A DNA stretch of 64,000 nucleotides from Harmonia axyridis (lineage: Eukaryota > Arthropoda > Insecta > Coleoptera > Coccinellidae): contig NC_059501.1 of NCBI RefSeq assembly GCF_914767665.1, positions 70,220,798 through 70,284,797 on the forward strand. Reading direction: 5' to 3'. The stretch's first letter is position 1; each line of letters starts with the position of its first letter. The notes beneath the pieces were generated by a model, which saw nothing but the letters and a program-made list of their open reading frames with translations, made no database searches and was not told the DNA's origin. This document shows positions 1 to 14,300 of this stretch, in pieces. The translations under genes and the position numbers were made by a program.

Positions 1-2345
1 TTGTGAAAATATTACCTTGGAAACCACATAAATGTAAAATATGTATGTTATACAGGTTTGGTAAATTCATTCGGAAAGATAGGATATTTAACGTTATTCC
101 AGAGAATTCTCATGGTCCAGTGAAACAATTCAACAATCAAACATCTGCGTAATATGATATCGAATGAACGAGTGTTCTCGTTCCAATGGCGGAGTGGGGA
201 TGGCCACAGTTGTGACCTGCTCTAACGCTGCAACTTGAATATTAGTAACTCCCCACCGTGGGATGGGTTACGACAATGTTATTCCATTATATGAGATGAA
301 TTTCTTACTTTCATAGAATTTATTTCATTTTCAATTCAGCTTTGGCGAAAAACAGGGACGGCGTTAGGGGTGAAACAGTGAAGCGACTGTTTCAGGCGCC
401 TCTTTTCGAAGGCGGCAATTTAGCCTAGTTTGTGACCGCCCTTTCATATTCCTGAAAAAATATAGTCTTGACTCTTAAAAACAACATAATCATGGTCCGC
501 TTTGCTGCATGTATCAACATTCCCTGCAATGAAAATCTCCAAACCCTCTTCACTAAGCGGCCTGTTCAATAAATAATACATGGCAATCCAACCATTATAA
601 GCAGAATTGCCTATTACCCTAATTGAAGGGATGTAATGTATTTCACAAAGACGAAAAACAACACTTCGAATTACGTGGAAGTTGTTTACACATTCAACAT
701 GTGTAAAATTCCTACAATTCTGCATTCGAAACTAATAACTGGTAAATTCTAAATGTTTTCAGCGGAACGTACGTTTTTAATTCATTTTTGAAGCTTTGCA
801 TGCCTTACCGCCCTTTGAATCTTGTGGTGTGATAGGTAATCTTTCATCGATCGTATGCAGTGTCTTGTGAATGTGAGAATCAGATATATTACTTACGCAT
901 TGTCGTCGAAAAAATCCAGGAGTTTATTGTAGGTAAAAATGTCCGAAAAAAAAGAAACCCAGTGGAAACGACTTTAAAAAGAAACGATTAGCAAAAACGC
1001 TAGAGAAATCAAAAATGGCGAATTATCATCGCGGGACAGGTGATGTTTTTTGTTGGAGGGGGGGGTGAGTGTTTACTGATACTTTTTTTTCAGCAGGGGC
1101 GCCAAAAAATTCTTTGCTTCGGGCGCCAAAATTGCTCGCGCTGGCCCTGACGAAAAAGACCCTAAGTTTTCACAAAGGAAATTATTTGTGTCATTCATTG
1201 TCGCAAATTGTAGATTCCTCGCAGACAAAGGAATAAAATTGTCGTAACTCATCTCATGGTCAGAGAACGACAAATATTAAAATTTAGCAACGCTAGAGCA
1301 GGCCGCAACGGTGGACATCCCTACTCCGTCACTGAAAGAGAGTATCTAAGGAGTAGTTTTCATTAACATGGTTCTACAATAAAACAAGTGAAAACAAGTT
1401 GAATTAGCTTCAACAGACTGCAGCCAAGGTCAGCAGATCCCAAACATCTTCTCTGCAGAACTCTTCCGTGAATATCTAGAATGACTACGACAGGAATTCC
1501 CCATTTTCCTATATTCAACACTTTGAGAGCAGTTTACCGTGCAAGCTGACGCCATGAATACAAAAGGGCAGAAAACTTATTACGGTCGAACTGTAAATGA
1601 AGACGGCTAGAGCAGACTGCAACGGTGGCCATCCCTACTCCGTCATTTAACACTTGTTCATTCGAATTCGTATCACGCAGATATTTTGATTGTTTCACTG
1701 GACCATGAGTTCTCTGGAATAACATTGCATATCTGATCGTTCCGAATGTATTCACCCAACCTGAATATTTTATATACACCATACCTGCAAAATTCAATTC
1801 CGTCGAATATATCCTTCCTGAATTCATTATGGCGTTGGTTATGCTTTCCACTAAGCTTGAAATGATGATGCTATATACACGCAAAATATCAACCTGATCA
1901 AAGCGTTAATCACAGACATATTCTTCTTGAATATGCTAAGGTTCGGGTGATCTTATTATAGACATTGTGAAGTGATCATAATCCAATTTGTTCATAGAAA
2001 GAGCGCTTCATTTTGGATTAATGTAATGATTCAAATCTTTCCATCTTGAATTGAATTATTTTTTTAGTAACTAAACCTTCTAGAGATATTTCGTACAGAA
2101 ACTTCTAGCTTTTATACTATGTCGTTAGTCTGTAGTCCAGGGGCTCTAATTTTATGGCCTTTCTGTCGATTTTTTGGACTTAATCTTCTTGAGAGCCCAT
2201 GAGGGAACAAGCCGGGGTGCACCTTTCAAATCCTTTTTTTCCCATTTTTTTTTTCAATTTGTTATTCGCACCTAGTTCTTACAAGAACAGCAGATCAACA
2301 ATTATAAGAAAACGAATCATTATCCTCCTTGTATTTCTTTTGCAG
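1..2345. repeat. Left-edge repeat-rich stretch with inverted copies
   Basis: No convincing exon. About 190 bp near 45-235 reappears in reverse orientation at about 1605-1785, with shared blocks such as TTATTCCAGAGAA and CTCATGGTCCAGTGAAACAA at perhaps 75-80% identity by eye. Part of it (GCAACGGTGG, CATCCCTACTCCGTCA) also appears directly at about 1295-1335. The minus-strand open frame 1534-1884 runs through one arm and looks incidental. This is probably old transposon debris inside an intron of the PLC epsilon gene. Confidence 0.5.
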
Positions 2346-5300
2346 AATATGGTTCAGTGGTCTTTCATGGCTGATTAAAGGTCTGTCTCGGCAATTATCT
2401 TTGAGTGATCGGAAACTCATTTGGCTCAAAGATCAATATTTGCAGCTCTACCACGAAGCTGGTTGTATTTGTGGACCTTTAGCTGCTGATGCCATCAGGG
2501 TAAGAAAAACTTTTGATTAAATGCACTTCATTTTGTTTTTGATGCATCATTGTAAAACTTTGACGAATAAAGTCGAATAATTGAAGAAAAACATTTTTAC
2601 AGGTTAGGACCGGTACCTATTGTGTGAAATGTTATACTAAATAAGAGACATCACCAAAAATATTCGGCTCCATTTGATTCCCTAATTAAATTTTTTATGT
2701 CGGGCAAAACAAAAACTTTTGGAAGAGGCTTATTTCCTTTTTTCAATCGTTACCATTTGTCTCTGTAACTTGTATTTCTACCTATTGTTAATAAACATCC
2801 ATGTTTAATGACAAATCAGCAGATTCCATTATTCTATTAGGTTCCTGATTAACAATGGGTGTTACAATAGGCATGCAGCTGTTAATGACAGGAATCAATT
2901 AGTTAACTCCTCTACACTGGGAATAATGCCAATATTTCAATCAAAATTATATGTATCTGCAAATTCCAAAGGAAATATTATCTTTCGGGTCTTTAGAACG
3001 AATAAATTCGCGGTTCTATGTGAATATAAAACTAATCCTGCATTTTTTTAGTCTTTTGGAGGAAGAGACTGGTCACTCGCGGGAGCTGTCCAATCTGCTG
3101 GTCAGACTGGAGAAACAGGTGCCCTGAGGAGAGAAGTCTCGATGAAAATAAAGAAGAAGCAGTTGTTGAGTAACCAAACATTCAAGGTAAGTCTCTTGCT
3201 CTTTTGGTTATCAATTCTTCCATAGTATTCTTGAAATCATCAGCTAATGACATATACATAAATGAAAAACAGACTATATATTTTTAATTATCCCTTATTT
3301 TTTTGGTAATCGATTGCGGTTAGGTCAACTGAGAATATATAAATGAATTTTTCATCTGAAATTGAAAAGTCTTTCAGTTTGATGAAGAGAGGTTAGATAG
3401 AAAGGATAAGTGTGAAACCTACCGTTTCTATAGGCAGAAAGAAAATATTTCAACTAATGGTTGAATTATTCTGGAAGTTTTTCATCATGGTATGATTGGA
3501 AGAAGTATAAGAATTCGGAAACGGCAGGTGCAGTCAATGGTCGTGCTCTCTGACAGGAAAAGTTCAATATCATAGTTGTGAAACTATAAGTTCAAATATA
3601 CAGGGTTCTCCAGATTTTAGTACAATAATTTTGGCGTCGGATAGAACAGCTCTTTTCATGAAAAAAAATTGTCTAAACATATATCCTCTCGAACATTTTT
3701 CTGAATATTTCGTATATGACCTCCTGAAAAAGAAAATCTATGGGTCCAACTCAACTCTATAACTAATTTACGAGATACAGGGTGTTGGAGTTGGAAAATG
3801 AGTTCTTTAAAGTAACATTTCTCGTAGGAATACATCTTGAATGAAAGGTAATAATTTTGGACTTGTTTTTAATAAAAATTATTTTTAGATACGAGGTGAG
3901 TCAAGCATTATTCAAAATGGAATTCGTTCAGTTTATAATTCAAAAAGTCGTCCGTGGAATTTTTTTCATTACTCTTAATTTGAGCACACTTTTATGATGT
4001 CAAACAGTATTGTCTTTGCTAGGACCTGTTCTTGAGATATACAGGGTAATATATCAAGAGATATTGTACAGGGGATAACTATAAGACTCAGAGACCCCCA
4101 ATCCCTTTTTTCGAAATATTTAGATATCCAAGAGCAGATACGACTGATACGAGTAGGTTATAGATTTCTTGATTCGTTCTCGAGTTTCTGAAAAAATACT
4201 GTTTCAAATTTTTTGCTATATCTTGGTTTCTATTCGAATTATTCGAAAAAGTCCAAAAGATTTTTTTCAGAAATTTCTATGGTTAAACGATACCCATAAT
4301 AGATCTGTAGCGAAATAATTGAAACTCATTCTTCGATAGAATACCTGTATCTCGAGAATGAATCAACAATATATCTCATTGTCTGCTTTCTAATATCTGA
4401 TTATTTCGACATCCTGTATCTTGAAAACTAGTTATAAAAAATATTAGTTATATGGTTCCAAAGATTTTCTCGTTCAAAAGGCCAAATTCTGCGAAATAAG
4501 AAAAATTCAGAATAATTAACAAATTTTCCATTAGGCTGCTGCCTGGTCCTTTTCGAAGAATTCCATTCAGAGAAATGAACCGATGAATTCGACATTTCTA
4601 TATTGTCCAAACCAAATCTGAAAGGTCGCGATGTTCATTATATTCCAGAACCATTCAACGGAATGTCGACGTTCTAGGTGATATTTTAATGGAACTTTTC
4701 CATTGTTGTGAAATTCGCCCTCAGTTCTCCAAAGTATCGCTTACGCCACCAATAAACTTGTGCCTCAAATCGATTATCAAGTTCCCAAATGCATTTAGCG
4801 GCGTAATATTCATGATACGAATCCCAATTAGCCACATCATGCACAAAGGAAACTCCTGATGGTTAAATGGAGGCAGCAGAAGTCTTGTTTCATATGGTGC
4901 ATCGGTGCGTTTCATTAGGCAGATTTGCTTCAGGGGGTGAACCTATGGGATCGATATTGAATAGGATAGCGTTTACGATCATTGATGTGATGGTTTTGAC
5001 GTTTGTATTGTTCTACTGAAGAACAGAGCCGTCGCCAGCCAAACTAATCGGGATCTAGGGTCAGCTCTAGCGTTTCTGCCGCCCCGGCAAAAATACAAGC
5101 CAGCACCCTTACAGGTTTGGGGTTTTGTACTAGCAAAGTTTATTGGTTAGACACCCATGTAGATTTGAGGTTTTGTACTAAGCAAAGGTTATTAGTGAAT
5201 TTGTATTCATAGATTAAGTGTGAAAACTCCTTTTATAAAGAGTGTTTCAGGGAAGAAAAAAATGTATTTTAAGTGAAATTATTTTTTATGGTTTCAAATT

Positions 5301-8300
5301 TCAATTGAATAGATAATTCAGGAAACGTGGAATGTAATAAATTATAAACAAGCTCATCTAAATTTGATAAAATATTATTTATGAAATTCGTTGAAATTGA
5401 AAAAGAATTATTTAATTCTTTCTTCCAGGAATCCAAGTTCCTCGGAAAAAGTTGATAATGCCGCCCTCCAATATTTGTCGTCTCTCTAGAGCGGGCCCTG
5501 CAGTTTCAGGTTCTTCTGCTGTGTTGAGACTCTATAAAAAGCTTGAACAATCGTAGGAACCATTATTTTGATATTCTAATGAGCCCACGCCCAACACTAC
5601 TTGATTTGATGTAAAAAATTAAAAATAATTCAATATAATGGAATATAGTATGAAATAATAGAACTTCTTATATTTATCTAGAAGAATACGTTGGAAATGG
5701 TTAAATGAAATCGTTTGCTCGTATATTTTGCGCATTTCATTCTGAGGAATCAACATTCTTTTCAGAGAATCGAAAAAAAAGCCAGAAGCCTCCCCAAGTG
5801 GCAATAAAATTCGTTAACGTTTAGCAAAGCGAAGTCCGACAAGCCTGATAAGTGCATTTATTTTTTACGTCAATAAATCGTAAATAGCACTTTCCGGTGA
5901 TTACGCAACATCTGTATATTTATCAGTATAATGCATTATGCGAATCCTTTGATTTTTTTGATGTTTTGTGATTAAATTTGTCGTTATTTCTTCCTGTTGT
6001 TGTTGACCGAATTCAATGCTACTGTGAATTTGAAGTTAATGAGAACGTGGAACAGATAAATCGATCTGTTCGAAAGCGTATAAGTGCTTTAAATATGCAT
6101 GGATTTCAGCTACACCACATTTTGACAGAGATCTGAAGCTGGAGCCCTATAAAATTCAATTGGTGCATGAAGTGAAACCCCAACATGTCATTCAGAGGTT
6201 AGAATTCGTAAATCAGACTATTGAGCACTCACAAGTGTTAACCAACATCTTGTTTTCGGTTGAAACTCATTTTCACCTTGATGGCCAAGTAAATAATCAG
6301 AACTGCCGCCACTGAAGTGCAACCAATCCGAAACTAAAGCATCAGAAACCCCTTCATTACCGAAAGGTACCGAATGGGGTGCAATGTCATCACAAGGAAT
6401 TATCAACCCTTACTTTTTTTATACACTCACTGGCAAAAAAAACTTGGCCACTTAAAATTTTGCTGAAGTTTATTGACCAAAAACTTACGTAATTTTTCAT
6501 CGATTTCAAGTGTTTCCATACCAAATTGAAGATAAATTCTTTGGTATCAAAACAAACTCCAGAAAAGTTCCACAAAAATGTTGATAGTTTATTTATACAG
6601 GGTGAAAAAATTGTAGTTCAATTTCGAGAACTTTGTAGAGCAAACGCTCAGTTTGTTACAAAGGCTTTTTCGCCAACATTCAGTTTTTGTTTCACTATTA
6701 TGGGATTGTGAGAGTATTCAATGTTATAACAACTCAAATAGAAATTATTATATAAAGCATAACATCAGATCAGGAATTCTACATAGTCAAAACTAAATTT
6801 GGCTTTTCCTCATGGTAATTATGTGAGACTCCTTCTCGTAGCAATACTCTGTTAAATAACTTTGTCTTCTTTAATGTTCAATACTATATAATAGTTGATA
6901 CTTCGATATAATAATCATAATACCGTTACTAACGACTCTCAGATATTTTTTTGAAGTCTAACCATATGTCTCCTTTTGTTGTCATAATGAAGGATGTCCC
7001 CTTAAACTGAAGGGGTTCGATCGTTTTCTTATTCACTGAAAATTCGTATTTAGACAAAAGTGCTATCAAACCAACTTTAGTTTGCATCAGTCCAAAACGT
7101 AATCCTGAAACAATGAAAAATAAATTACAAAAAAATTGACAATAGGCGTTTGAAAAAATGTATGCAGTCAAGCATTGAAAAGATTATAGTCAAAATAGTA
7201 TCAAACCACTAAGTACTCACTTGGAAAATGGAAAATTCAAAATACTATATTTTTTACTAAGATGTCTACATGTGTACACTAGTGTGCTCACTAAATTTTG
7301 AAAAATCTTAAGACTAAAGTGGCGACTTTTGAAGGGACCAACCTACTTGGATTTTAAAGGTATTGGTCCCTTCTGAAGCGAAGGGTATTTGATCAGTGCA
7401 TTTTGCCGGTTATGACCTACGGCGCCGAAACCTTAACTCTAACCGTCACATCTGCTAAGAAGCTCAGAGTTGCGCAACGTAAGATGGAAAGATCGATGCT
7501 CGGTGTGTCACTTCGTGACCACGTTAAAAATGAGGACTTACGGGTGAGAACGGGAGTCACAGATGTTATTTACCAGATAGCTAGGCTCAAGTGGAACTGG
7601 GCTGGGCATGTAGCACGGATGGTGGATGGACGATGGACAAAGAGGCTGCTCGAGTGGAGACCAAGAGCCGACAAAAGAAGCAGGGGAAGACCTCCCACGC
7701 GATGGACTGACGACATCAAGAGGATGACCACAGACTGGATGCGGAGTGCTCAGAATAGAGGACAGTGGGCAGAAATGAGGGAGGCTTATATCCAGCAGTG
7801 GATGCAAAGGGCTGATTGATGATGATTGATGATGATGATGATGGTCCCTTTTAACTTGATTTCCTCATCGTTTCTAATGACGCTCAAGACGTCTTTCTGT
7901 GAATGTCGTTTTGTGTTTAAATCAAAAGTCGATCAACTTTTGACTGAACAAATGAAATTTTTAGAATGATGCTGTTGAATGAACAATTCTTTGTATGCGC
8001 CCCCTTGAGGAAAAAGAGAAAAGCGACTCATGCCAAGCAAATTCGACAGAACTATCTTAAACAAAATCTAATCAGTGAATACACATCTAAACACCTTAGT
8101 TGTTACAAAATATAATTTCAACAAAATGTATTCACCTATACAAATACGTGGTCCCTCTCCAAAAGGTAGAAAGCTAAACTGATGCCTATTTCTCTTGTTT
8201 TCTTCCGTGAATCTTTCTGGATCGAATTTGTCTGGATCTGGATAGTATTCTGGATCGCGATGGATGCCGAACACGGGAATAATGACTTGCATTCCTTTCT

Positions 8301-11300
8301 CCAAGACCAAATCTGTACCTGGCACTTTGTATTCCTTCGTACATACTCGGTTCAAATTTGGTAGAGGTGGATATTTTCTAAGAGTTTCTGGAAAAATGAG
8401 AGCTCTCAACATTAATTTGACCAGAGAGAATTACTTTTCAAAAATAACAGAACAATAATCAATCTCCCATGGTAGCTCGACAAAAAAACTCAGAGTGACA
8501 TTAATCTAGGTGAAGAGTTAGTTAACTACAGGAAAAGTTGCTGTCATCGGAAGTGAGCATTGATTTTCGTATGGATCACCATTCTTAAGTTTTGAATATT
8601 GTGTGTTTCGAGGGCTCTCCAAAGAAATATTTCACTAGTTACCAAATAGTAAAATGACTGTATTTTGTATTGAATGTAGACTAATCATGAAATAAACATT
8701 ATTACTATTACTATAAGTTAAAGGAATTAAAGAATTACTGTGTGAAGATCTTAGATAGGTTGTCTTCATATGTATATTATTCAATGAATTTCCTTATTTT
8801 TGAAAGGTAATTATTATTTATTAATATTCATTAGTCATATCTCAAGTGCTTGCCAAAAACTCAAATATTTAAAGATAAGTGGAAATTTCTTCGTTTTATT
8901 TTATCTAATTATTCATCATGTTAACTCTCCTGAAGATCAATCACTTGTGGAAAAAAAAACATCGACAAACAAGTACAGCCTCCTTTTACATGTAGGCCTA
9001 CCGAACTTTTTTATTCAAGATTTCGGGAATATGAGAGATATATTCAATTCAAGCATTCCTGAATTACTAACTCACCATTAATCACTTGATCCAAATATAC
9101 CATCTCATGAACATTCTCGTATGTTATTTTACCACCATGTCTGTCCAATGTCTGGATTATTTCCTTCCTCAATTTTTCTTGGATGTCTTTGTTTCTTGCT
9201 AATTCGTACAAGCAGAAAGTCATGGTAGTTGAGGAGGTTTCGAAACCAGCCTGGAAGAAAACGAATGCTTGTGCTGCAATCTCGTCCATGGTTATCCTGT
9301 TTTCATCCTCATTTATTTTTTCCGCTTCCATCTTCTCATCATCGACTAGTTTTCCTTCGTTTTTGAGCTGAATCAACAGTTGCATGAAGTCTTTACGAAT
9401 AACGTTATTTTTCTCTCTGTATTCCACTGTGTCCTTCACCAAGTTTATAAAGAAACTGCTTATGTCGCGCGGTATCAATGTTATTTTGAATGCTCTCATT
9501 ATTTGAGGAACAAAAAGAGATGAAAAATTTTTCATATTTTGTTTTAAATCCGCGTCAAAAAATTCTCTTCCTTTTTGTCTGAAAATACTCTTTGGGTCTT
9601 CCAAACTATTACATTCTATACCGAATGCGCAGCTTCCTATGATGTCTGTAGTAAACCTTCCTGGGGACAAAATGAAACATAATTTGATCAATTCGGTTAC
9701 TATAAAAAAAATTACCTAAAACATCTTTGATATCCACTTCTTTTCCATTCGTTTTGTCCATCAGCTTATGTAATCCTTTGGTACAATCCACAAGAGTTCC
9801 GAACATCATCTTCATTTTACCGGATGTGAATGTGGGTGACAACTTATTCCTCAAAATTTTCCACTTTGATCCTGTCAAACTGAACAAATGGGCACTGATT
9901 GGGTCATTTTTCTCGTCCATAAAGACGCCTCTGTCTACGAAATGTTGAAAATCTACCTGCATGATGGATTTTATAATGTTCAAATCCATAGCCACATATA
10001 GCGGTACAAGTGTAATATAAGCACCGCCATGTTGAACTCCTTTGGATTTTAAGTCACGGTACAATATAAGTACTCGGTCAGCGAAAGAATTCTTCGCAAA
10101 AAGGATTTGAAATAAAGTCTTCGTAGAACTTGTATCTGGAACGAGAAGGCCGCGTCTTTTCCAGTAATTCATCTTGTAGTTCACCCACTTGTAGAGGAGG
10201 AATACTCCAGTCAATAGAAGTAGATTGAAGGTAGTCAATATTTCCATTTTCAACTGAAATTATAATTTATTGGAAAAATGAGGGCCATAACACAACTGGC
10301 GTATTTGAGAAAGGGAGCATGAATGCTATGATATCCCCCTCTTAAAGTTTCAAATAGTGGCTATGTGTTCAACAAACAGTCTGGATATATCTAACCATCT
10401 AAACTATAAAAGAAAATCGCATTCTTGAATTTTCTATGGTTCTAGAAAAATTGAAATTTCTATAGTTTTTGGCTTTCTTTTGAAAGGAATACTCCACATA
10501 TTTTTTCGAATGTGATGTAGAATGAAACATACGTTCCTTTGGAAAGGAACACTCCATATTCAACATCACATTCGAAAAAATATTAATATTGAGAGTATTA
10601 TTGATCCAGCTCAAAAATTCGATCTTATCATGTGAAAGCTTGAAAATCTAAGAATAAAAATGCTAAACCCATTTCGTAAATTGTGATATGATGTCATAGA
10701 GTCAGACTCAGTTTCAGGTTATATTTTAAATACTTCATTCGGATTCCAATACCTTAAACCCGTAGTATATTGTCTATCGTCATTTTTTCAACTTTCGCAT
10801 CATGAAATCGATATAGCTAGTGATAAATATATCCATTCAAGAAGTTGATCTCAACACGAAGGTGTGAAAATTGAAAAAGATCAAGATGAAATAAATCGAA
10901 AACGTACCTCGATTCACTGTTGCTAAAATCACAATAAAACTATTCAAACCTTATCGTGTAAATTTTCAGAAGATATTAGAAATGTTTAATTGTCTATCAT
11001 ATCAAGTTTGGTGTTGCCCCCACTCAATTAATAATAATCAGATAATTTTAAAACTGTATTTAATAGGACGATACAAAGTCAGAAATTGATGATATTTGAG
11101 GAGAAAAAGTTCTAATTCACATCATAACTTTCCTGCAATAAAAGTCGTCTTGTTATCAGAGATATATTTCTAAACATAGATACGCACCGAATGCATATCA
11201 AAGTTTTCCATGAAAAAAATCTATATATTCTCCAAAGAGAAAGTAAGCAAACAGAAGTTTATTTATTTTTCACTTTAAGTTTGTAATAATTATAACCTGA

Positions 11301-14300
11301 TAAATGTCTTAGTAAAAGTGATTATCCAACATCAATTAATGTGAAATTGATTAATTTCAATTGGAAGGCATCTCAATTGTAGAAGAAGGTTCATTTATCT
11401 ACGCGTGTAATTGGATAATTTTCACGAATAGCGGTCCAGATTTTACTCAAATGTCTGTAATTTTTCAATTTTTATTTTTATTTTAAAGTCGACTTTATAA
11501 AATGGATTTAGTTTATGCACACATTGATTCTGGAACGAAATGTGCCAGTGACTCCAAATTTTCAGATCAGGGTCCAAATGTCTCAGTTGAGTTCTAGTTA
11601 ATGGCATAATAAAATTTTCATATCCAAAATTTTAGCTTTGTAGATTCTATACAGAATTAAATAATCTTGTTTTCTGATAAGATAACCCATCTTAACCACA
11701 GGATGTACCTAGTTAGGTCCGTATCTTGGCATTTCTTCCATCTTTACTGTAAATATTATAACCGAAAAAATCAGTCCGTTCTCCACAAGATATTCTGTGG
11801 TTAAGAAGGTTAGATTTAACTCTTCCTAACCTTCTTAATAGAAGGTTAGGTTAATCTTGATATCTTGTAGATTACGGAAGAAATGCGAAGATATAATAAG
11901 GGCCGAAAATTTCCTGGGACACATTTAAAAAAAAATCAAAAGCATGCCTTCATTATTTTCGAATGCTCTTCCACAGAACAGATGCATATGTCTCGAAATA
12001 CTTCCATTTTCTCTTATTATTTTTGATTGCTATTGACAGGGTGATTCACAGCCATAGCCTTTACCTAAGACGTTTATGGAAAACTAATCGTAATTTTGTT
12101 CTGAAAATTTTCAAATTGATCTTTCTTCCGAAAATATTTTCAGACCTCCACAACTTCCGGTTACACTGGAGACAGACAAGTACTTTCTCATTTGCATTAT
12201 TGCAAGAATTTCAGCAATATGTCATAACTTGGTTAAAAATTAAACGGTTCATAGGTTGACAGAATTCTAAGAAAACATGGTTGCGACAAAGACACATTTT
12301 TTGAATATTTCTGCGGAAATTTTTTTTTTTTAACTTTTTTCATTTTCGATTCTGCCAATACATAGTGTCATAAGTTTGCGGTGAAGACCAAAAATATATG
12401 TTTATGAGAAGATCATCATGAACTTGGATAACTCAAATTCATCAAAACTCATGATTTTCAAACTAGAACACATATTTTTTATTCTTCCAGTCAAGTCTAC
12501 GTATGAAAAAAGGGGTAACTAATGCAAACTCTATACCTTAAATATACCTAAAAGAGTTTTCGAGGAAGGACTTGAAGGAAAAACCGCAATTTCTAACTGA
12601 GTAGAATACTCTGACTTCCGAAAACACAGAAAGAAACTGAAAGTCGATATTTCGATTACTCAACTTGACATTTCATTAATTGTATTTAATTATTCGTGAT
12701 TGATACTCTTTATTGTTTTATGGATTCTCAACAATCCCAACAATGTCAAATTTAGTTATTGAAACTCCGAATTTTAAATTCTTTCTATGTTTTCCGTTGC
12801 TGTAATTGATTGTTTGTTAAAATATTTGAGGAAAATATTTTAGGAGGAAAGATCAATATCCAATTTTTCAGAACAAAATTATGATGAGTTTTCCATAAAC
12901 GTCTAATAGGTCATCGCGGTGGATCACCCTGCATAACTCACTCATTAAAATGAAATAGGAAATTACTAAAGAAATTATCATTTTTAATTTTTGTATTTAC
13001 CTGATATAGAGCTCCTAGAAAAATGTAATTCTCAATGCGTGCACAAACTGCCTTTTTCGCACGCAAAAACTTATCTACGAACTGACATCGTTCTTCTGAA
13101 TTTACGTGCAGAAAATTAACATTTCGCAGCCTTAATATCAAAGTTATATTATACCTTGAACTCGAAGTGAAGAATAAGAGATCACCTTGAACAAGTTCAT
13201 TCCGCGATGATTCTAAATGTGAGTCCGATTTCGAGCGTATTCAATATTGCGCCATAGGTAGGAAGTTTTTGTCAATTCTTCTTTTCATGTTTTTTTTTCA
13301 TTCTTCAATCATAATTAATCGGCCAAGACTACCTGAAGGTGTTTGCGTCCTTCATCTAGAGATATTTTAGTTATCGTTATCCGGATTTCTGGATATTTCG
13401 ATTAGCTCATTAAAAAAGGTTTTTTAGTTACCTTAGTTTGACCTCTATAATATCAAGTTGGTTTTTATTGTATCTATATATTTTTACCCAATTGTTTGTA
13501 ACCTGATTGGCAAACTGTTGGTTTGTGAAATTCAACAAGGGATTTTTGGTTAAATAGTAAAAGTCGACTAGAGATTTTCTACTATACAGGGTTAGATCTA
13601 TCAAGAGAGACACTACAGGGTTTTCGAAAACCGTTAGAAATACACGGTGGCTTGAATTAAGGAAAAGTTGCGTTATTTAAGGATTAGTGTGTTGGTGTTA
13701 ACAGATCCAAAATATTTCCAATGATTCCCGAGATATCTCGAAAAAACTAAAAATCGAGATTTTTTTTTTGTATAACTCATCTGTTTCTGGAGAAAACTTC
13801 ACGAAATTCGTTTTGTAGCCATTATCCAAAAAAGAGATTCTTATGGTGTCGTCAGATTTTTCTCATTTCCCTTGTTTCAGAGACGCGATAGTCATTTTTT
13901 TCTTATGGACGCCATATTGGATCTCCTTGTGAGGTGATGAAGAAAACAATTAGGAATTCAATGTATCACACTCTACAAAAATATCGAGTCTTGCTAGGCA
14001 AATTTGAATTTCCATTTATTTTTTGTTTAAGTGGTAGGCTGGTGCCAGAATTGTCAAATAACTTGTTACCTACTCCGTTCAGTTGTTAAGTGGAAACTGG
14101 AAGTATCACTTAATTTTTTTGAAAATTTCACATCAATCCTGTTTGGTAAATAACGTCCTATTAATTACATAATCATGCCTATACCAATACTCTACATAGC
14201 ATACTTAAGAAAAGAGAAGTTGACTATCGCGTCTCTGGAACAAAAGAAAACAGAACAAATCTGACGACACCATTAGAATCTCTATTTTGGATGATGGCTA

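Noticed and set aside
7538..7807. 89-codon minus frame
   Set aside because: Opposite strand of the RTE-type LINE tail.
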